A DNA stretch of 64,000 nt from Salmonella enterica subsp. houtenae serovar Houten (GTDB taxonomy: Bacteria > Pseudomonadota > Gammaproteobacteria > Enterobacterales > Enterobacteriaceae), in the NCBI GenBank assembly GCA_900478215.1, contig LS483478.1, forward strand, positions 3,224,001 to 3,288,000. Reading direction: 5' to 3'. A program made the position numbers and the translations under genes. Every line of letters starts with the position of its first letter. Position 1 is the stretch's first letter. Positions 44,072 through 53,523 of the stretch are shown here, in pieces. The notes under the pieces were generated by a model. That model ran no database searches, had not been told where the DNA came from, and saw nothing but the letters and a program-made list of their open reading frames with translations.

Positions 44072-44087
44072 TGTTAACTGGATCACT
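44072..44087 (-). promoter_or_regulatory. Candidate CRP site upstream of cstA
   Basis: On the - strand AGTGA, six bases, TAACA: eight of ten core positions of TGTGA-N6-TCACA, about 120 bases upstream of the cstA start. cstA is a known CRP-dependent starvation gene, which raises the prior. Confidence 0.6.
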
Positions 44088-44131
44088 TCCTTTCTTCGAT
44101 AACGCTGCAATTGCATTTTACTTTGTCAGAA

Positions 44132-44545
44132 CTATCCCATTACCGCCGTTCCCAGGCGACAGGTGCAACAGCGCCTCCCCTGCTCGTCAAAGAGAGTAAT
44201 TTCCCAGCTTTGATTCTGCCGCCCCAAATGCAGCGGCTGGCAAACGCCGCGTACTTTCCCCTGCGAGACGGCGCGGTGGTGGGTGGCGTTTAACTCGGTT
44301 CCGACCACGCACTGCCCGTCGCGGGTCATCAAATAACCCGCCATTGATCCTAACGTCTCCGCCAGCGCCGCCGATGCGCCGCCGTGTAGCAGACCAAACG
44401 GTTGATGAGTACGGGTATCGACGGGCATTTCCGCCTCCAGTACTCCATCGCCCAGACGGGTGTAAACAATGCCCAGATGCGCTACCAGCGTGTTCTGACT
44501 AGTGGCGTTCAATTCATCCAACGTTAAATGCCGTTTCCAGATCAT
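44132..44545 (-). CDS. entH: Proofreading thioesterase EntH (YbdB)
   Basis: Hotdog-fold thioesterase that removes wrong acyl groups from the EntB aryl carrier domain and so keeps enterobactin synthesis running. 137 residues. Hotdog signature HQPFGLLHGGASAALAETLG with the catalytic glutamate, and GTELNATHHRAV. Last gene of the entCEBAH operon, two bases after entA. Confidence 0.96.
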   Translation of the reverse strand: MIWKRHLTLDELNATSQNTLVAHLGIVYTRLGDGVLEAEMPVDTRTHQPFGLLHGGASAALAETLGSMAGYLMTRDGQCVVGTELNATHHRAVSQGKVRGVCQPLHLGRQNQSWEITLFDEQGRRCCTCRLGTAVMG

Positions 44546-44547
44546 CG

Positions 44548-45303
44548 TCAGGCTCCCAATGTTGAACCGCCGTCCACCACGATATCCTGCAAGGTAATGT
44601 GGCTGGCCAGATCGGAGGCAAGGAACAAAATGGTATTGGCTATCTCCTGCGGACGGGCGATTTTACCGAGCGGAATGCCAAGTTTAAACTGTTCGCCGAA
44701 ACCGCGAATGCGCTGCTGTTCGGCATCTTCGCTCACCCACAATGCGCGCTGCATATCGGTGTCGGTCGAGCCAGGCGACACCACATTACAGCGCACCCCG
44801 CAGCCCGCCAGCTCCAGTCCTACGGTCAGCGCCAGACTTTTCAGCGCCGCTTTAGAGGCGCCGTAGGCACTCATACCGATACGCGGTGTATGCGCCGCAT
44901 CCGAGGCGACGGTGACAATCACCCCGCCCTGCTGACGGCGAAACTGCGCCATCGTTTGCGAAAACAGGTTAAACGCCCCGCCCACATTGACCGCAAATGT
45001 CTGTTGCCAGTCGTCGACGCTAAGCGCGTCGGTCGCTCCCATACGCAAAATACCGGCGGCATTGACCAACACATCCAGCCGTGGTGTTTTGTGCAATATA
45101 CGCTGACACACCTGCGCGACCTGTGCGGCATCCGCCACGTCCATAACCTCGGTAGTAAAGGGGTAATCCGCTGGCATAAACTCGCGATCGAAACCTATTA
45201 CCCGGGCCCCGGCGTCGACAAAGGCCAGCGCCGTCGCGTAACCAATCCCTTTCCCCGCGCCGGTCACCCATACCGTTTGGTCTGAAAAATCAATACCGGG
45301 CAT
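44548..45303 (-). CDS. entA: 2,3-dihydro-2,3-dihydroxybenzoate dehydrogenase
   Basis: Short-chain dehydrogenase that oxidises 2,3-dihydro-DHB to 2,3-dihydroxybenzoate with NAD. 251 residues from MPGIDFSDQT; its ATG overlaps the entB stop (TAATG). Cofactor motif TGAGKGIG, NAAGIL, and catalytic Ser...Tyr-x-x-x-Lys in TVASDAAHTPRIGMSAYGASK. A further upstream in-frame start lies inside entB and was rejected. Confidence 0.97.
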   Translation of the reverse strand: MPGIDFSDQTVWVTGAGKGIGYATALAFVDAGARVIGFDREFMPADYPFTTEVMDVADAAQVAQVCQRILHKTPRLDVLVNAAGILRMGATDALSVDDWQQTFAVNVGGAFNLFSQTMAQFRRQQGGVIVTVASDAAHTPRIGMSAYGASKAALKSLALTVGLELAGCGVRCNVVSPGSTDTDMQRALWVSEDAEQQRIRGFGEQFKLGIPLGKIARPQEIANTILFLASDLASHITLQDIVVDGGSTLGA

Positions 45304-46160
45304 TACTGCACCTCGCGAGAAAGCAGCGCCCACCAGGCATCAATGGTTGGATTTTTCGCCAGCATCACGAAGTCGATATCGCCGTGTACTTTACGCCAGC
45401 GCGCCGCCAGCCCCATCATTCGTACTGAATCCAGGCCATAATCAATCAGATTTTCATCGTCCAGCGGCTCGTCGGTCTCATCCAGCAACGGCAGAATCAA
45501 CGCCCGCAGCGCCGTTTTACTGGCTGGAACTGGCGCCGGCAGCAGCGACTCGGTCATGACGACGCGACCTGAACGCCCCGCCACATAGTTCAGCGCCATC
45601 AGATGCTCTTCCCGGCTGAAATCCGCCAGCGCATCCGCCACCATAAACGGCTTAATGTCGCGCATAAACGCATCGGTAGCGGTGGTCATACAGCCAATAT
45701 GCGCATACACGCCGGTAATGATGAGCTGATTGCGACCGGTATCTTTTAACATCTGTTCCAGCGGCGAGCGGTGAAATGCGCTATAACGCCACTTCACCAG
45801 CACCGTATCCGCCTCGTCCGGCGTTAAGGCTTCCACCACCTTTTGCTGTTCCGGAGAGCGCGTCAGTCCCGGTCCCCACATATCATTGAGTAACGCGCGA
45901 TCTTCATCGCTTTGCTCTTTCGGCTGAGCGGTGTAATAGACCGGGATATGCTGTTCCTTACAGTACTGGCGCAGGGCGGCGATATTGGCAATCACCTGCT
46001 CCATCATTGGGCAGTTACGGCCCCAAAAGCTGACAAAGTAATCCTGCATATCGTGGATGAGCAGCGCAGCGCGCTCCGGTTCAAATGCCCAGTTCACTTT
46101 GTTGGTCGGGATATCCAGTGCGGTGGGCAACGCGTAAGACTGTAGTTTTGGGATTGCCAT
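45303..46160 (-). CDS. entB: Isochorismatase / aryl carrier protein EntB
   Basis: Bifunctional enterobactin enzyme. The N-terminal isochorismatase domain (about 1-200, catalytic Asp in LLIHDMQDYF, Lys in VKWRYSAF, Cys in GVYAHIGCMTT) makes 2,3-dihydro-DHB. The C-terminal aryl carrier domain (about 215-285) holds the phosphopantetheine serine in DYGLDSVRMM and carries DHB to EntF. 285 residues from MAIPKLQSYA after a GAAGGAGAAAG ribosome site. Confidence 0.97.
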   Translation of the reverse strand: MAIPKLQSYALPTALDIPTNKVNWAFEPERAALLIHDMQDYFVSFWGRNCPMMEQVIANIAALRQYCKEQHIPVYYTAQPKEQSDEDRALLNDMWGPGLTRSPEQQKVVEALTPDEADTVLVKWRYSAFHRSPLEQMLKDTGRNQLIITGVYAHIGCMTTATDAFMRDIKPFMVADALADFSREEHLMALNYVAGRSGRVVMTESLLPAPVPASKTALRALILPLLDETDEPLDDENLIDYGLDSVRMMGLAARWRKVHGDIDFVMLAKNPTIDAWWALLSREVQ

Positions 46161-46173
46161 CTCTCTTTCTCCT

Positions 46174-47784
46174 TCAGAGCGGTGAACGTGACGCCAACCG
46201 CTGGCGTAATTGTTTTTTATCGACTTTACCAACCGGCGTCAGCGGCAGTGACGCAACGCACTCCACGCGATCCGGTAATTTAAATTCCGCCACTCCCTGC
46301 TCTCGCAGGAAACGGCGTACCTGTACCGCACGCAGCGGCTCTTTTACCACCAAATATGCGCAACTTTTTTCCCCCAGCAGTTCATCTTCCATGCTGACCA
46401 GCGCCGCATGGATCACCGCCGGATGGCGCAGTAACAGGTTTTCTATCTCTTCAGCGGCTATCTTCTCGCCGCCCCGATTGATCTGATCTTTTTCACGCCC
46501 GTGAACGGTGATGTAGCCGTCTTGATCAATGGAGATCAGATCGCCGGAACAGTAAAAGCCGCTGGCGTCAAAGGCGCCGGCATTGTGTTGCGGACTGTTG
46601 AAATAGCCGCGGAAAGTATAGGGGCCTCGCGTCATCAGACGACCAATCTCGCCCGGCGGCAGTGGATTCCCGTCGGCATCCGCCACCCACACTTCGTCGT
46701 CCGGGCACATGGGTCTTCCCTGGGTATTGATAATCCGTTCCGGACTATCGTCCAGCCGGGTATAGTTCACTAACCCTTCCGCCATACCGAAGACCTGCTG
46801 TAACTGACAGCCAATTTCAGCCGGAATACGGGCGGCCAGCGTCGCGGAAAGCCGCGCGCCGCCAACCTGCAATAACCTTAATGACGCCAGTGGCGCATTG
46901 CTGCCCCACTCCAGGATAGCCTGTAGCCATAGACTGACCGCTGGCGGCACCAGCGCCGTGGCATTAATCTGGTGTTTTTCGATCAGCGGGAAACAGAGCG
47001 TGGCGCTGGGATCGGTCGCCAGCACTACCGTTCCTTTGGCAAGAAAGACGCCCAGAGCGCCCGGCGAACTCATGGCGTAGTTATGCGCGGCGGGAATCGC
47101 GCACAGAAACCGCGTCTCCTCGTTGAAACCGCAAATCTCATTGCTGCGGCGCACGCTGTAGTAATAGTCGTTATGGGTACGGGGAATAAGCTTTGGCGTG
47201 CCGGTAGTACCGCCGGAAAGCTGAAAGTAGGCCACATCTTCAGCAGGTGATGGCGTGGCGGTGAAATCTTCCGCCGTCTGCCGCATCGCCGCGTCCAGGC
47301 TGTGATCGCCGTCGTCGTTACGCAATAACACCGCCCGCACAGAGCGGTGTTCAGCCACAAACGTGTTGAGAAAGGCCTCCCCAGCGAACAGCGTATGTTG
47401 GCGATCGGCAATCACCAGCGTCGGCGCGATCTGCGTCGCATAGGCGTTAAGTTCGGTGCGTTGATGGCTAAACAACGCCAGAACGGGCGCTACACCAAGC
47501 TTCAACAGGGCGAAAAAGGTGATATACAGTTCCGGTACATTCCCCAGTTGCACCAGAGCGGTTTCGCCAGGGTTGATGCCCTGACGGCGTAAACTGCAGG
47601 CCAGATTATCCGCGGCCTGGTTGAGCTGGCGATAGCTGAACGCGCGCTCGCCGTCAATGACCGCCGTCTTGTCGCTGTCAGCGTGGCGGGTCAGAATATC
47701 GGTCAACGGCACGTCTTGCCAGTAGCCTTTTTCACGATAACGGCGGGCAAATTCATCCGGCCAACGGGTGAAAGGTATACGCAT
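46174..47784 (-). CDS. entE: 2,3-dihydroxybenzoate-AMP ligase EntE
   Basis: Adenylates 2,3-dihydroxybenzoate and loads it on the EntB carrier domain. 536 residues from the second of two adjacent ATGs (47784), which is better spaced from AAGGA and matches the E. coli length. AMP-binding signatures: LSGGTTGTPKLIPRTH, GMAEGLVNYTR, YCSGDLISIDQDGY and the C-terminal catalytic lysine in LPLTPVGKVDKK. Six bases after entC. Confidence 0.97.
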   Translation of the reverse strand: MRIPFTRWPDEFARRYREKGYWQDVPLTDILTRHADSDKTAVIDGERAFSYRQLNQAADNLACSLRRQGINPGETALVQLGNVPELYITFFALLKLGVAPVLALFSHQRTELNAYATQIAPTLVIADRQHTLFAGEAFLNTFVAEHRSVRAVLLRNDDGDHSLDAAMRQTAEDFTATPSPAEDVAYFQLSGGTTGTPKLIPRTHNDYYYSVRRSNEICGFNEETRFLCAIPAAHNYAMSSPGALGVFLAKGTVVLATDPSATLCFPLIEKHQINATALVPPAVSLWLQAILEWGSNAPLASLRLLQVGGARLSATLAARIPAEIGCQLQQVFGMAEGLVNYTRLDDSPERIINTQGRPMCPDDEVWVADADGNPLPPGEIGRLMTRGPYTFRGYFNSPQHNAGAFDASGFYCSGDLISIDQDGYITVHGREKDQINRGGEKIAAEEIENLLLRHPAVIHAALVSMEDELLGEKSCAYLVVKEPLRAVQVRRFLREQGVAEFKLPDRVECVASLPLTPVGKVDKKQLRQRLASRSPL

Positions 47785-47793
47785 CATCGTTCC

Positions 47794-48969
47794 TTAATGC
47801 AGTCCAAAAACGTTCAACATCGTAGAGAGCTTGACGCCGGTTTCCCGCCACTCTCCGACTGGTGAAGAGGCGGGGACAATCCCGGCGCCGGCGAACAGGC
47901 GCACCTGATTACCGTGCAATTTCGCACAACGAATCGTCACTACCCACTCGCCGTTTCCGTCAGCGTCGCACCAGCCGACAATGCCGCCAAACAGTTCACG
48001 ATCGAACGGCTCCAGTTCAGCGATCAGCTTTTTCGCGGCCTGATGGGGGAAACCACTTAACGCAGGCGTCGGATGCAACAAGCAGGCCAGCGTCAGCGCG
48101 TTTTCCTCAGCGTTGGCCTTGCCCTCAAACGGCGTACCGAGATGCCATAGCGTCGGCGTGGTGATCAGTTGCGGGGAGGAAGGCAATTGCAGTTCCGTGC
48201 TGCGTTCGCGCAGGATCTGCTTCATCGCCTGAGTCACCAGCTCATGTTCATGGCGATCTTTCTGTGAAGCCAGCAGTCGGTTTCCCGCCTCGCGATCCAG
48301 AACATCATCCGGCTGTCGGCGCGCCGAACCTGCTAACGGCAGCGAACTAAACCGCTCGCCCTCTTTGCGTAGCAGCAATTCGGGGCTGGCGCCCAGTAGA
48401 ACGCCGCCATCCGCCAGTGGCACATGGAAGTTGTAACTAACTGGATTCTGCGCAACCAGCCGCTCCAGCAACGCCCCGCTATCCGCCGCCACATCAGTGG
48501 TAATGTCTATCAGCCGGGAAAGCACCACTTTATCGACGTCTGGCGTGGCAGTCAGCATAGCCGCGCGTGCGACCATCGCTTCAAAAGCATCCTGCTCCGG
48601 GATCGCCTTTCGCGCCGTCACCGTCAACGACTGATGGTCAGTAAAATAACGCGCCGTGCGCTGCTTTTCCTGGCGGGAAAAGGACTGCCACGCCATCGGG
48701 ATAAATAGCGACGACGGCTGGCGAGTATCAAAGGGGATCGCCCCCACCAGGATAGGGCTGGCGATGCCCTGCGATTTGGCCTCGGCAAACTGCTGGCGCA
48801 ATTTCTGCTGGAAAGGGCTATCCGGCGAATCCCCGGCAACCGCAGGCTCGGTATAGCGGGCGAAACACCCAGAGGTGGTAAAACTGCGATACGGCGACAT
48901 AAAGAAAAAGCGGTCAGGAGCAAGCGTTGTCATTGTCTCCTGAGTGTCCTCGGCCAGTGACATATCCAT
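47794..48969 (-). CDS. entC: Isochorismate synthase EntC
   Basis: Converts chorismate to isochorismate, the first committed step of enterobactin synthesis. 391 residues from MDMSLAEDTQ (an ATG four codons upstream is possible). Chorismate-binding family features: SYNFHVPLADGGVLLGASPELL, PLAGSARRQPDD, DRHEHELVTQAMK, HPTPALSGFP and the C-terminal FAGAGIVPASSP. First gene of entCEBAH, facing the Fur-controlled promoter shared with fepB. Confidence 0.97.
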   Translation of the reverse strand: MDMSLAEDTQETMTTLAPDRFFFMSPYRSFTTSGCFARYTEPAVAGDSPDSPFQQKLRQQFAEAKSQGIASPILVGAIPFDTRQPSSLFIPMAWQSFSRQEKQRTARYFTDHQSLTVTARKAIPEQDAFEAMVARAAMLTATPDVDKVVLSRLIDITTDVAADSGALLERLVAQNPVSYNFHVPLADGGVLLGASPELLLRKEGERFSSLPLAGSARRQPDDVLDREAGNRLLASQKDRHEHELVTQAMKQILRERSTELQLPSSPQLITTPTLWHLGTPFEGKANAEENALTLACLLHPTPALSGFPHQAAKKLIAELEPFDRELFGGIVGWCDADGNGEWVVTIRCAKLHGNQVRLFAGAGIVPASSPVGEWRETGVKLSTMLNVFGLH

Positions 48970-48995
48970 ATCATCCTCCAATGATAAAGGCTTAT

Positions 48996-49014
48996 AATAA
49001 TGATTATCATTTCT
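48996..49014. promoter_or_regulatory. Fur box in the entC / fepB divergent promoter
   Basis: AATAATGATTATCATTTCT against the 19-base consensus GATAATGATAATCATTATC, a strong match centred on TGATTATCA. Located 27 bases upstream of the entC start, so it would repress entCEBAH in iron-replete cells. A second, weaker Fur-like stretch occurs at 49108-49126 near fepB. Confidence 0.85.
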
Positions 49015-49152
49015 ATTTTTAGTGCGCTAACCTAAGAGTAAAACGTTGCTCTGTCAACTCTGGTCATGACTTAAATGGCGCTTAGGCTTGCATCTCGCTG
49101 CCGCTAACATGAAAATGAGAAGCATTAACTTTATTAATAACAGGACGCTATT

Positions 49153-50109
49153 GTGAGACTCCCCGCCTTTCATCGTTTGCTGCTTTTCGTGGTTGGTTTA
49201 TCTGTTTCAGGAATATCCTTAGCCCGGGACGCGGGTTGGCCCCGGCAAATCCAGGACAGCCGCGGCGTTCATACTCTGGACCACAAGCCCGCGCGTATCG
49301 TCTCTACCAGCGTGACGTTAACAGGCTCGCTGCTGGCGATTGATGCGCCCGTCGTTGCCAGCGGGGCCACTACGCCGAATAACCGCTTTGCTGACGATCA
49401 AGGGTTTATGCGCCAGTGGAGCGACGTAGCAAAAGCTCGCCATGTCGCCCGGCTGTACATCGGCGAACCGAATGCCGAAACGGTCGCTGCGCAAATGCCG
49501 GATCTCATTTTGATTAGCGCCACCGGCGGCGACTCCGCGCTGGCGCTTTACGATCAGCTCTCCGCTATCGCGCCGACGCTCGTCATCAATTATGACGATA
49601 AAAGTTGGCAGAGTTTGCTCACGCAGCTTGGCGAGATCACCGGCCAGGAGAAACAGGCCGCCGCACGAATAGCGGAATTTGAGGCGCAACTGACGGCGGT
49701 TAAACAGCAAATCGCCCTGCCGCCGCAACCGGTTAGCGCGCTGGTGTATACCCCTGCCGCGCATAGCGCCAACCTGTGGACGCCAGAATCAGCACAAGGC
49801 AACCTATTGGCGCAGTTAGGCTTTACGCTGGCAACATTGCCCCGTGGGCTGCAAACCAGCAAAAGCCAGGGTAAGCGCCACGATATCATTCAGCTTGGCG
49901 GTGAAAATCTGGCCGCAGGGTTAAACGGCGAATCTCTCTTCCTGTTTGCCGGCGACAACAAAGACGTCGCGGCCCTATACGCCAATCCGCTGCTGGCGCA
50001 CCTGCCAGCGGTGCAACATAAGCGCGTCTATGCACTGGGTACAGAGACGTTCCGTCTGGATTATTACAGCGCAACGTTGCTGCTTAACCGGCTTGCCGCC
50101 CTGTTTTAG
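49153..50109 (+). CDS. fepB: Ferric enterobactin periplasmic binding protein FepB
   Basis: Class III (helical backbone) solute-binding protein that hands ferric enterobactin from FepA to FepDGC. 318 residues, GTG start at 49153. Signal peptide about 1-24 (RLLLFVVGLSVSGISLARD). The mature protein begins near RDAGWPRQIQDSRG, with the family feature RIVSTSVTLTGSLLAI and the C-terminal TFRLDYYSATLLLNRL. Divergent from entC. Confidence 0.95.
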   Translation: MRLPAFHRLLLFVVGLSVSGISLARDAGWPRQIQDSRGVHTLDHKPARIVSTSVTLTGSLLAIDAPVVASGATTPNNRFADDQGFMRQWSDVAKARHVARLYIGEPNAETVAAQMPDLILISATGGDSALALYDQLSAIAPTLVINYDDKSWQSLLTQLGEITGQEKQAAARIAEFEAQLTAVKQQIALPPQPVSALVYTPAAHSANLWTPESAQGNLLAQLGFTLATLPRGLQTSKSQGKRHDIIQLGGENLAAGLNGESLFLFAGDNKDVAALYANPLLAHLPAVQHKRVYALGTETFRLDYYSATLLLNRLAALF

Positions 50110-50171
50110 CCTTGTCGGGGTTTTATCCGACTGACCAGACAGATTTTGTCGGTCGGATAAACGCGCCGTCA

Positions 50172-51416
50172 TCAGCCAGCATCGCTAACCGGCGGCGTCT
50201 GGCGAAAACGGCGTAGCTCGCCCAGCACTAACAGTAGCAACAAACCGATAATCACCAGCCCAAATCCACTCACGCTCGCGGAAGCGACCGGCGTCATCAT
50301 TGCGCCAAGACCGCCTAACAGCGCCGCGCCGATAGCGTCTCCCGTGACGTTTTGCGCGGTCCACAGGCCGTTCATTCGCCCCAGCATATTTTCCGGCGTC
50401 TGGGTTTGCAGCAGAGTGTATTGTAATAACGAACTGATGGCGCTAAGCCAGCCAAACAGCGCCAGACAGATAACACCTGCGATCCAGACCGGCATGATGG
50501 CGAACAGCCCCACCGCCAGAAAAGAACCGACTGTCGACACCAGCATAATGAGCCCCGGACGAACGCTATGCGCCAGTTGCCCGCTGGTCAGCGCGCCAAT
50601 GGCCGCCCCCAGCGGAATTGCCGCATACAGCAAACCGATTTGCGCCGCCGACATCTGCCAGCTAATCGCCAGCGCCGGATAGAGTACGCGTACCGCGCTT
50701 GCCATCGTCACCAGGCCGCCAAGCAGCGCAATACCGCCGATAAGCGGACTGGCGAGCAAAAAACGAAATGCCGCCAGTAACGCGATAAAAGGATTTTCCC
50801 GCGGCTGCGGAGGGACAGGCAGTCGCGGCAGCGTCAGTAACGGCAATAACGTAATAAACGTCCCGGCTGCCGCCAGTCCGTAGTTCCAGGCTACGCCGCC
50901 GCTGGCAAGCAATATGCCCCCCAGCATCGGCGAAATAACCGATCCCAGACGCACCGTCAGCATGGTAATCGCGCCGGCCTGCAGCAGATTTTCTCTTCCG
51001 ACCAGCGCTGGCGTCGCCGCCAGTAAAGCGGTCACGCCCAGCGACGCGAAAAAGCCGTCCCACAGGCCAAGGAGATAGATCGCCAGCAATGACGGTTCCG
51101 GCAACAGCGCGTTCACGCACAGGCCAATAAAGCCAACACCGCAGGTACCGCGCGCCAGCAAAATCACCTTTTTACGTTCGTAGCAATCGGCCAGTACGCC
51201 GCCCACCATTAAGCCAATAAACATGGCGCCGCCGGTTAACGTTACCGACAGCCCTACCTGCCAGGTGGAGTGCGTCATCATTTGGATCTGTACCGGAACC
51301 GCCACGCCAAGCAGCCCCAGCGAGACGATAGAGATAAAACGGGCCAGAAATACTGCGCGAAATGCAGGATGCGTCTTCAACAGGCTGAGATTGAGCAGCC
51401 AGGATTGTCGATTCAT
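50172..51416 (-). CDS. entS: Enterobactin exporter EntS
   Basis: Major-facilitator transporter that pumps enterobactin across the inner membrane. 414 residues, twelve hydrophobic segments. MFS loop motifs are visible: GGVLADCYERKKVILLARG between TM2 and TM3, and GALTSGQLAHSVRPG in the middle. Divergent from fepD; the stop lies 62 bases from the convergent fepB end. Confidence 0.96.
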   Translation of the reverse strand: MNRQSWLLNLSLLKTHPAFRAVFLARFISIVSLGLLGVAVPVQIQMMTHSTWQVGLSVTLTGGAMFIGLMVGGVLADCYERKKVILLARGTCGVGFIGLCVNALLPEPSLLAIYLLGLWDGFFASLGVTALLAATPALVGRENLLQAGAITMLTVRLGSVISPMLGGILLASGGVAWNYGLAAAGTFITLLPLLTLPRLPVPPQPRENPFIALLAAFRFLLASPLIGGIALLGGLVTMASAVRVLYPALAISWQMSAAQIGLLYAAIPLGAAIGALTSGQLAHSVRPGLIMLVSTVGSFLAVGLFAIMPVWIAGVICLALFGWLSAISSLLQYTLLQTQTPENMLGRMNGLWTAQNVTGDAIGAALLGGLGAMMTPVASASVSGFGLVIIGLLLLLVLGELRRFRQTPPVSDAG

Positions 51417-51495
51417 TACAACGCCTTAATGCGAGTTTTTTTAAATATCCATTCAATGGCTGCACATGCTAACATAACCAAATAAGATAGATAAC

Positions 51496-51514
51496 GATAA
51501 TTACTATCATTATC
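51496..51514. promoter_or_regulatory. Fur box in the entS / fepD divergent promoter
   Basis: GATAATTACTATCATTATC, 16 of 19 positions of the Fur consensus. It lies 13 bases before fepD and 80 bases from entS, placed to repress both. Confidence 0.9.
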
Positions 51515-51526
51515 AGGGAAGTGACT

Positions 51527-52534
51527 ATGTCATGCTCGTTTTCCGTGACGCGCGCGTTTGCCGTGCCCGGATTGTTGTTATTGCTAAGTCTCGCCGCAGT
51601 TTTAAGCTTGGTCATTGGCGCGAAACCGCTGCCCGCCGCCGCCGTACTGGACGCGTTCACCGGCGTTTGCCAAAGCGCCGATTGCACCATCGTCCTGGAT
51701 GCGCGTTTGCCGCGTACGCTGGCCGGATTACTGGCAGGCGGCGCTTTGGGTCTCGCCGGGGCGCTCATGCAAACGCTCACTCGTAACCCGCTCGCCGACC
51801 CGGGGATTCTGGGCGTTAACAATGGCGCCAGCTTCGCCATCGTACTGGGTGCGGCGCTGTTTGGTTTCTCCACGCCGCTGGAGCAGCTTTTCATGGCATT
51901 TAGCGGCGCGCTTATCGCATCGCTGATTGTCGCCTTCACCGGCAGTCAGGGCGGCGGCCAGTTAAGCCCGGTCCGCCTGACACTGGCGGGCGTGGCGCTT
52001 GGCGCGGTACTGGAAGGACTAACCAGCGGCATCGCGCTGTTAAATCCAGAGGTCTATGACCAGCTTCGTTTCTGGCAGGCGGGGTCGCTGGACATTCGCA
52101 GCCTGCAAACGTTGAAAGTTGCGCTCGCCCCCGTGGTTATAGCCGGGATCGTAGCGCTATTTTTGAGCCGCGCGCTGAACAGTCTGAGCCTTGGCAGCGA
52201 TACCGCGACGGCGCTGGGTAGTAAAGTGGCGCGCACCCAACTTATCGGTTTACTGGCGATTACCGTCTTGTGCGGCAGCGCAACGGCGCTGGTCGGCCCT
52301 ATCGCCTTTATTGGTCTGATGATGCCGCATATGGCGCGTTGGCTGGTGGGCGCAGACCACCGCTGGTCGCTGCCGGTGACGCTACTGGCGACCCCAGCCC
52401 TGCTGCTTTTTGCCGATATTATTGGTCGTCTGTTAGTGCCGGGTGAACTCCGCGTATCGGTCGTCAGCGCGTTTATCGGCGCGCCGGTACTTATTTTTCT
52501 GGTACGCCGTAAATCAAGCAGAGGCAGCCTGTAA
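51527..52534 (+). CDS. fepD: Ferric enterobactin permease subunit FepD
   Basis: Inner-membrane half of the FepDG channel (FecCD/BtuC family). 335 residues from ATG 51527, which has AGGGA at the right distance; an in-frame GTG six bases earlier is possible. Conserved blocks are RLPRTLAGLLAGGALGLAGA, TRNPLADPGILGVNNGASFA and GPIAFIGLMMPHMAR, the loop that contacts the ATPase. The stop overlaps fepG by one base (TAATG). Confidence 0.95.
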   Translation: MSCSFSVTRAFAVPGLLLLLSLAAVLSLVIGAKPLPAAAVLDAFTGVCQSADCTIVLDARLPRTLAGLLAGGALGLAGALMQTLTRNPLADPGILGVNNGASFAIVLGAALFGFSTPLEQLFMAFSGALIASLIVAFTGSQGGGQLSPVRLTLAGVALGAVLEGLTSGIALLNPEVYDQLRFWQAGSLDIRSLQTLKVALAPVVIAGIVALFLSRALNSLSLGSDTATALGSKVARTQLIGLLAITVLCGSATALVGPIAFIGLMMPHMARWLVGADHRWSLPVTLLATPALLLFADIIGRLLVPGELRVSVVSAFIGAPVLIFLVRRKSSRGSL

Positions 52535-53523
52535 TGTTTCCTTCTCGTCGACTTATCGTAAGCAGCCTGCTTCTGGCGGCAGGCTGCTTCGCCATTGGCT
52601 TATGGAGTTTACAACGCGGCGCCGTGCCTCTTGATACCGGGCAGATTATTGCCGCGCTGCTGGGCGACGCGCCGCGTAACGTTACCCTTGTCGTAACCGA
52701 ATGGCGGTTACCGCGCGTATTAATGGCGCTGCTGATTGGCGCTGCGCTTGGCGTCAGTGGAGCGATTTTTCAGTCATTGATGCGTAACCCGCTAGGCAGC
52801 CCTGATGTGATGGGCTTTAATACCGGCGCCTGGAGCGGCGTACTGGTCGCGATGGTCCTGTTTGGCCAGCATCTTACCGCGATCGCGCTGGCGGCAATGA
52901 CGGGCGGTATCGTCACGTCATTGATTGTCTGGCTGCTCGCCTGGCGTAACGGGATTGAAACCTTCCGGCTGATTATCATCGGTATCGGCATCCGCGCTAT
53001 GTTAGTCGCCTTTAATACCTGGCTTCTGTTGCAGGCGTCACTGGAAACGGCGCTCACCGCCGGCTTATGGAACGCCGGGTCGCTCAACGGTCTGACATGG
53101 GCGAAAACCTGGCCTTCGGCGCCGCTGATTATTGTGATGCTGACAGGCGCCGCGCTACTGGTGCGTCGCATGCGGCTGCTGGAGATGGGCGATGACAGCG
53201 CCTGCGCGCTGGGTGTTAGCGTGGAGCGGTCACGCCTGATGATGATGCTGGTGGCGGTATCACTCACCGCAGCTGCTACGGCGCTGGCTGGCCCCATCTC
53301 GTTTATTGCCCTTGTCGCGCCGCACATCGCCCGCCGCCTTAGCGGCACAACTCGCTGGGGATTAACCCAGTCGGCGCTGTGCGGCGCGTTATTACTATTG
53401 GCCGCCGATGCGTGCGCGCAGCAACTGTTTATGCCTTATCAGCTTCCGGTGGGCGTGGTCACCGTCAGCCTCGGCGGTATTTACCTTATCGTCTTGTTAA
53501 TTCAGGAGTCCCGCAAAAAATGA
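52534..53523 (+). CDS. fepG: Ferric enterobactin permease subunit FepG
   Basis: Partner of FepD in the membrane channel. 329 residues, about nine to ten hydrophobic segments. FecCD-family blocks: WRLPRVLMALLIGAALGVSG, LMRNPLGSPDVMGFNTGAW and the ATPase-coupling loop GPISFIALVAPHIARRL. Overlaps fepD upstream and fepC downstream (ATGA), so the transporter subunits are translated together. Confidence 0.95.
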   Translation: MFPSRRLIVSSLLLAAGCFAIGLWSLQRGAVPLDTGQIIAALLGDAPRNVTLVVTEWRLPRVLMALLIGAALGVSGAIFQSLMRNPLGSPDVMGFNTGAWSGVLVAMVLFGQHLTAIALAAMTGGIVTSLIVWLLAWRNGIETFRLIIIGIGIRAMLVAFNTWLLLQASLETALTAGLWNAGSLNGLTWAKTWPSAPLIIVMLTGAALLVRRMRLLEMGDDSACALGVSVERSRLMMMLVAVSLTAAATALAGPISFIALVAPHIARRLSGTTRWGLTQSALCGALLLLAADACAQQLFMPYQLPVGVVTVSLGGIYLIVLLIQESRKK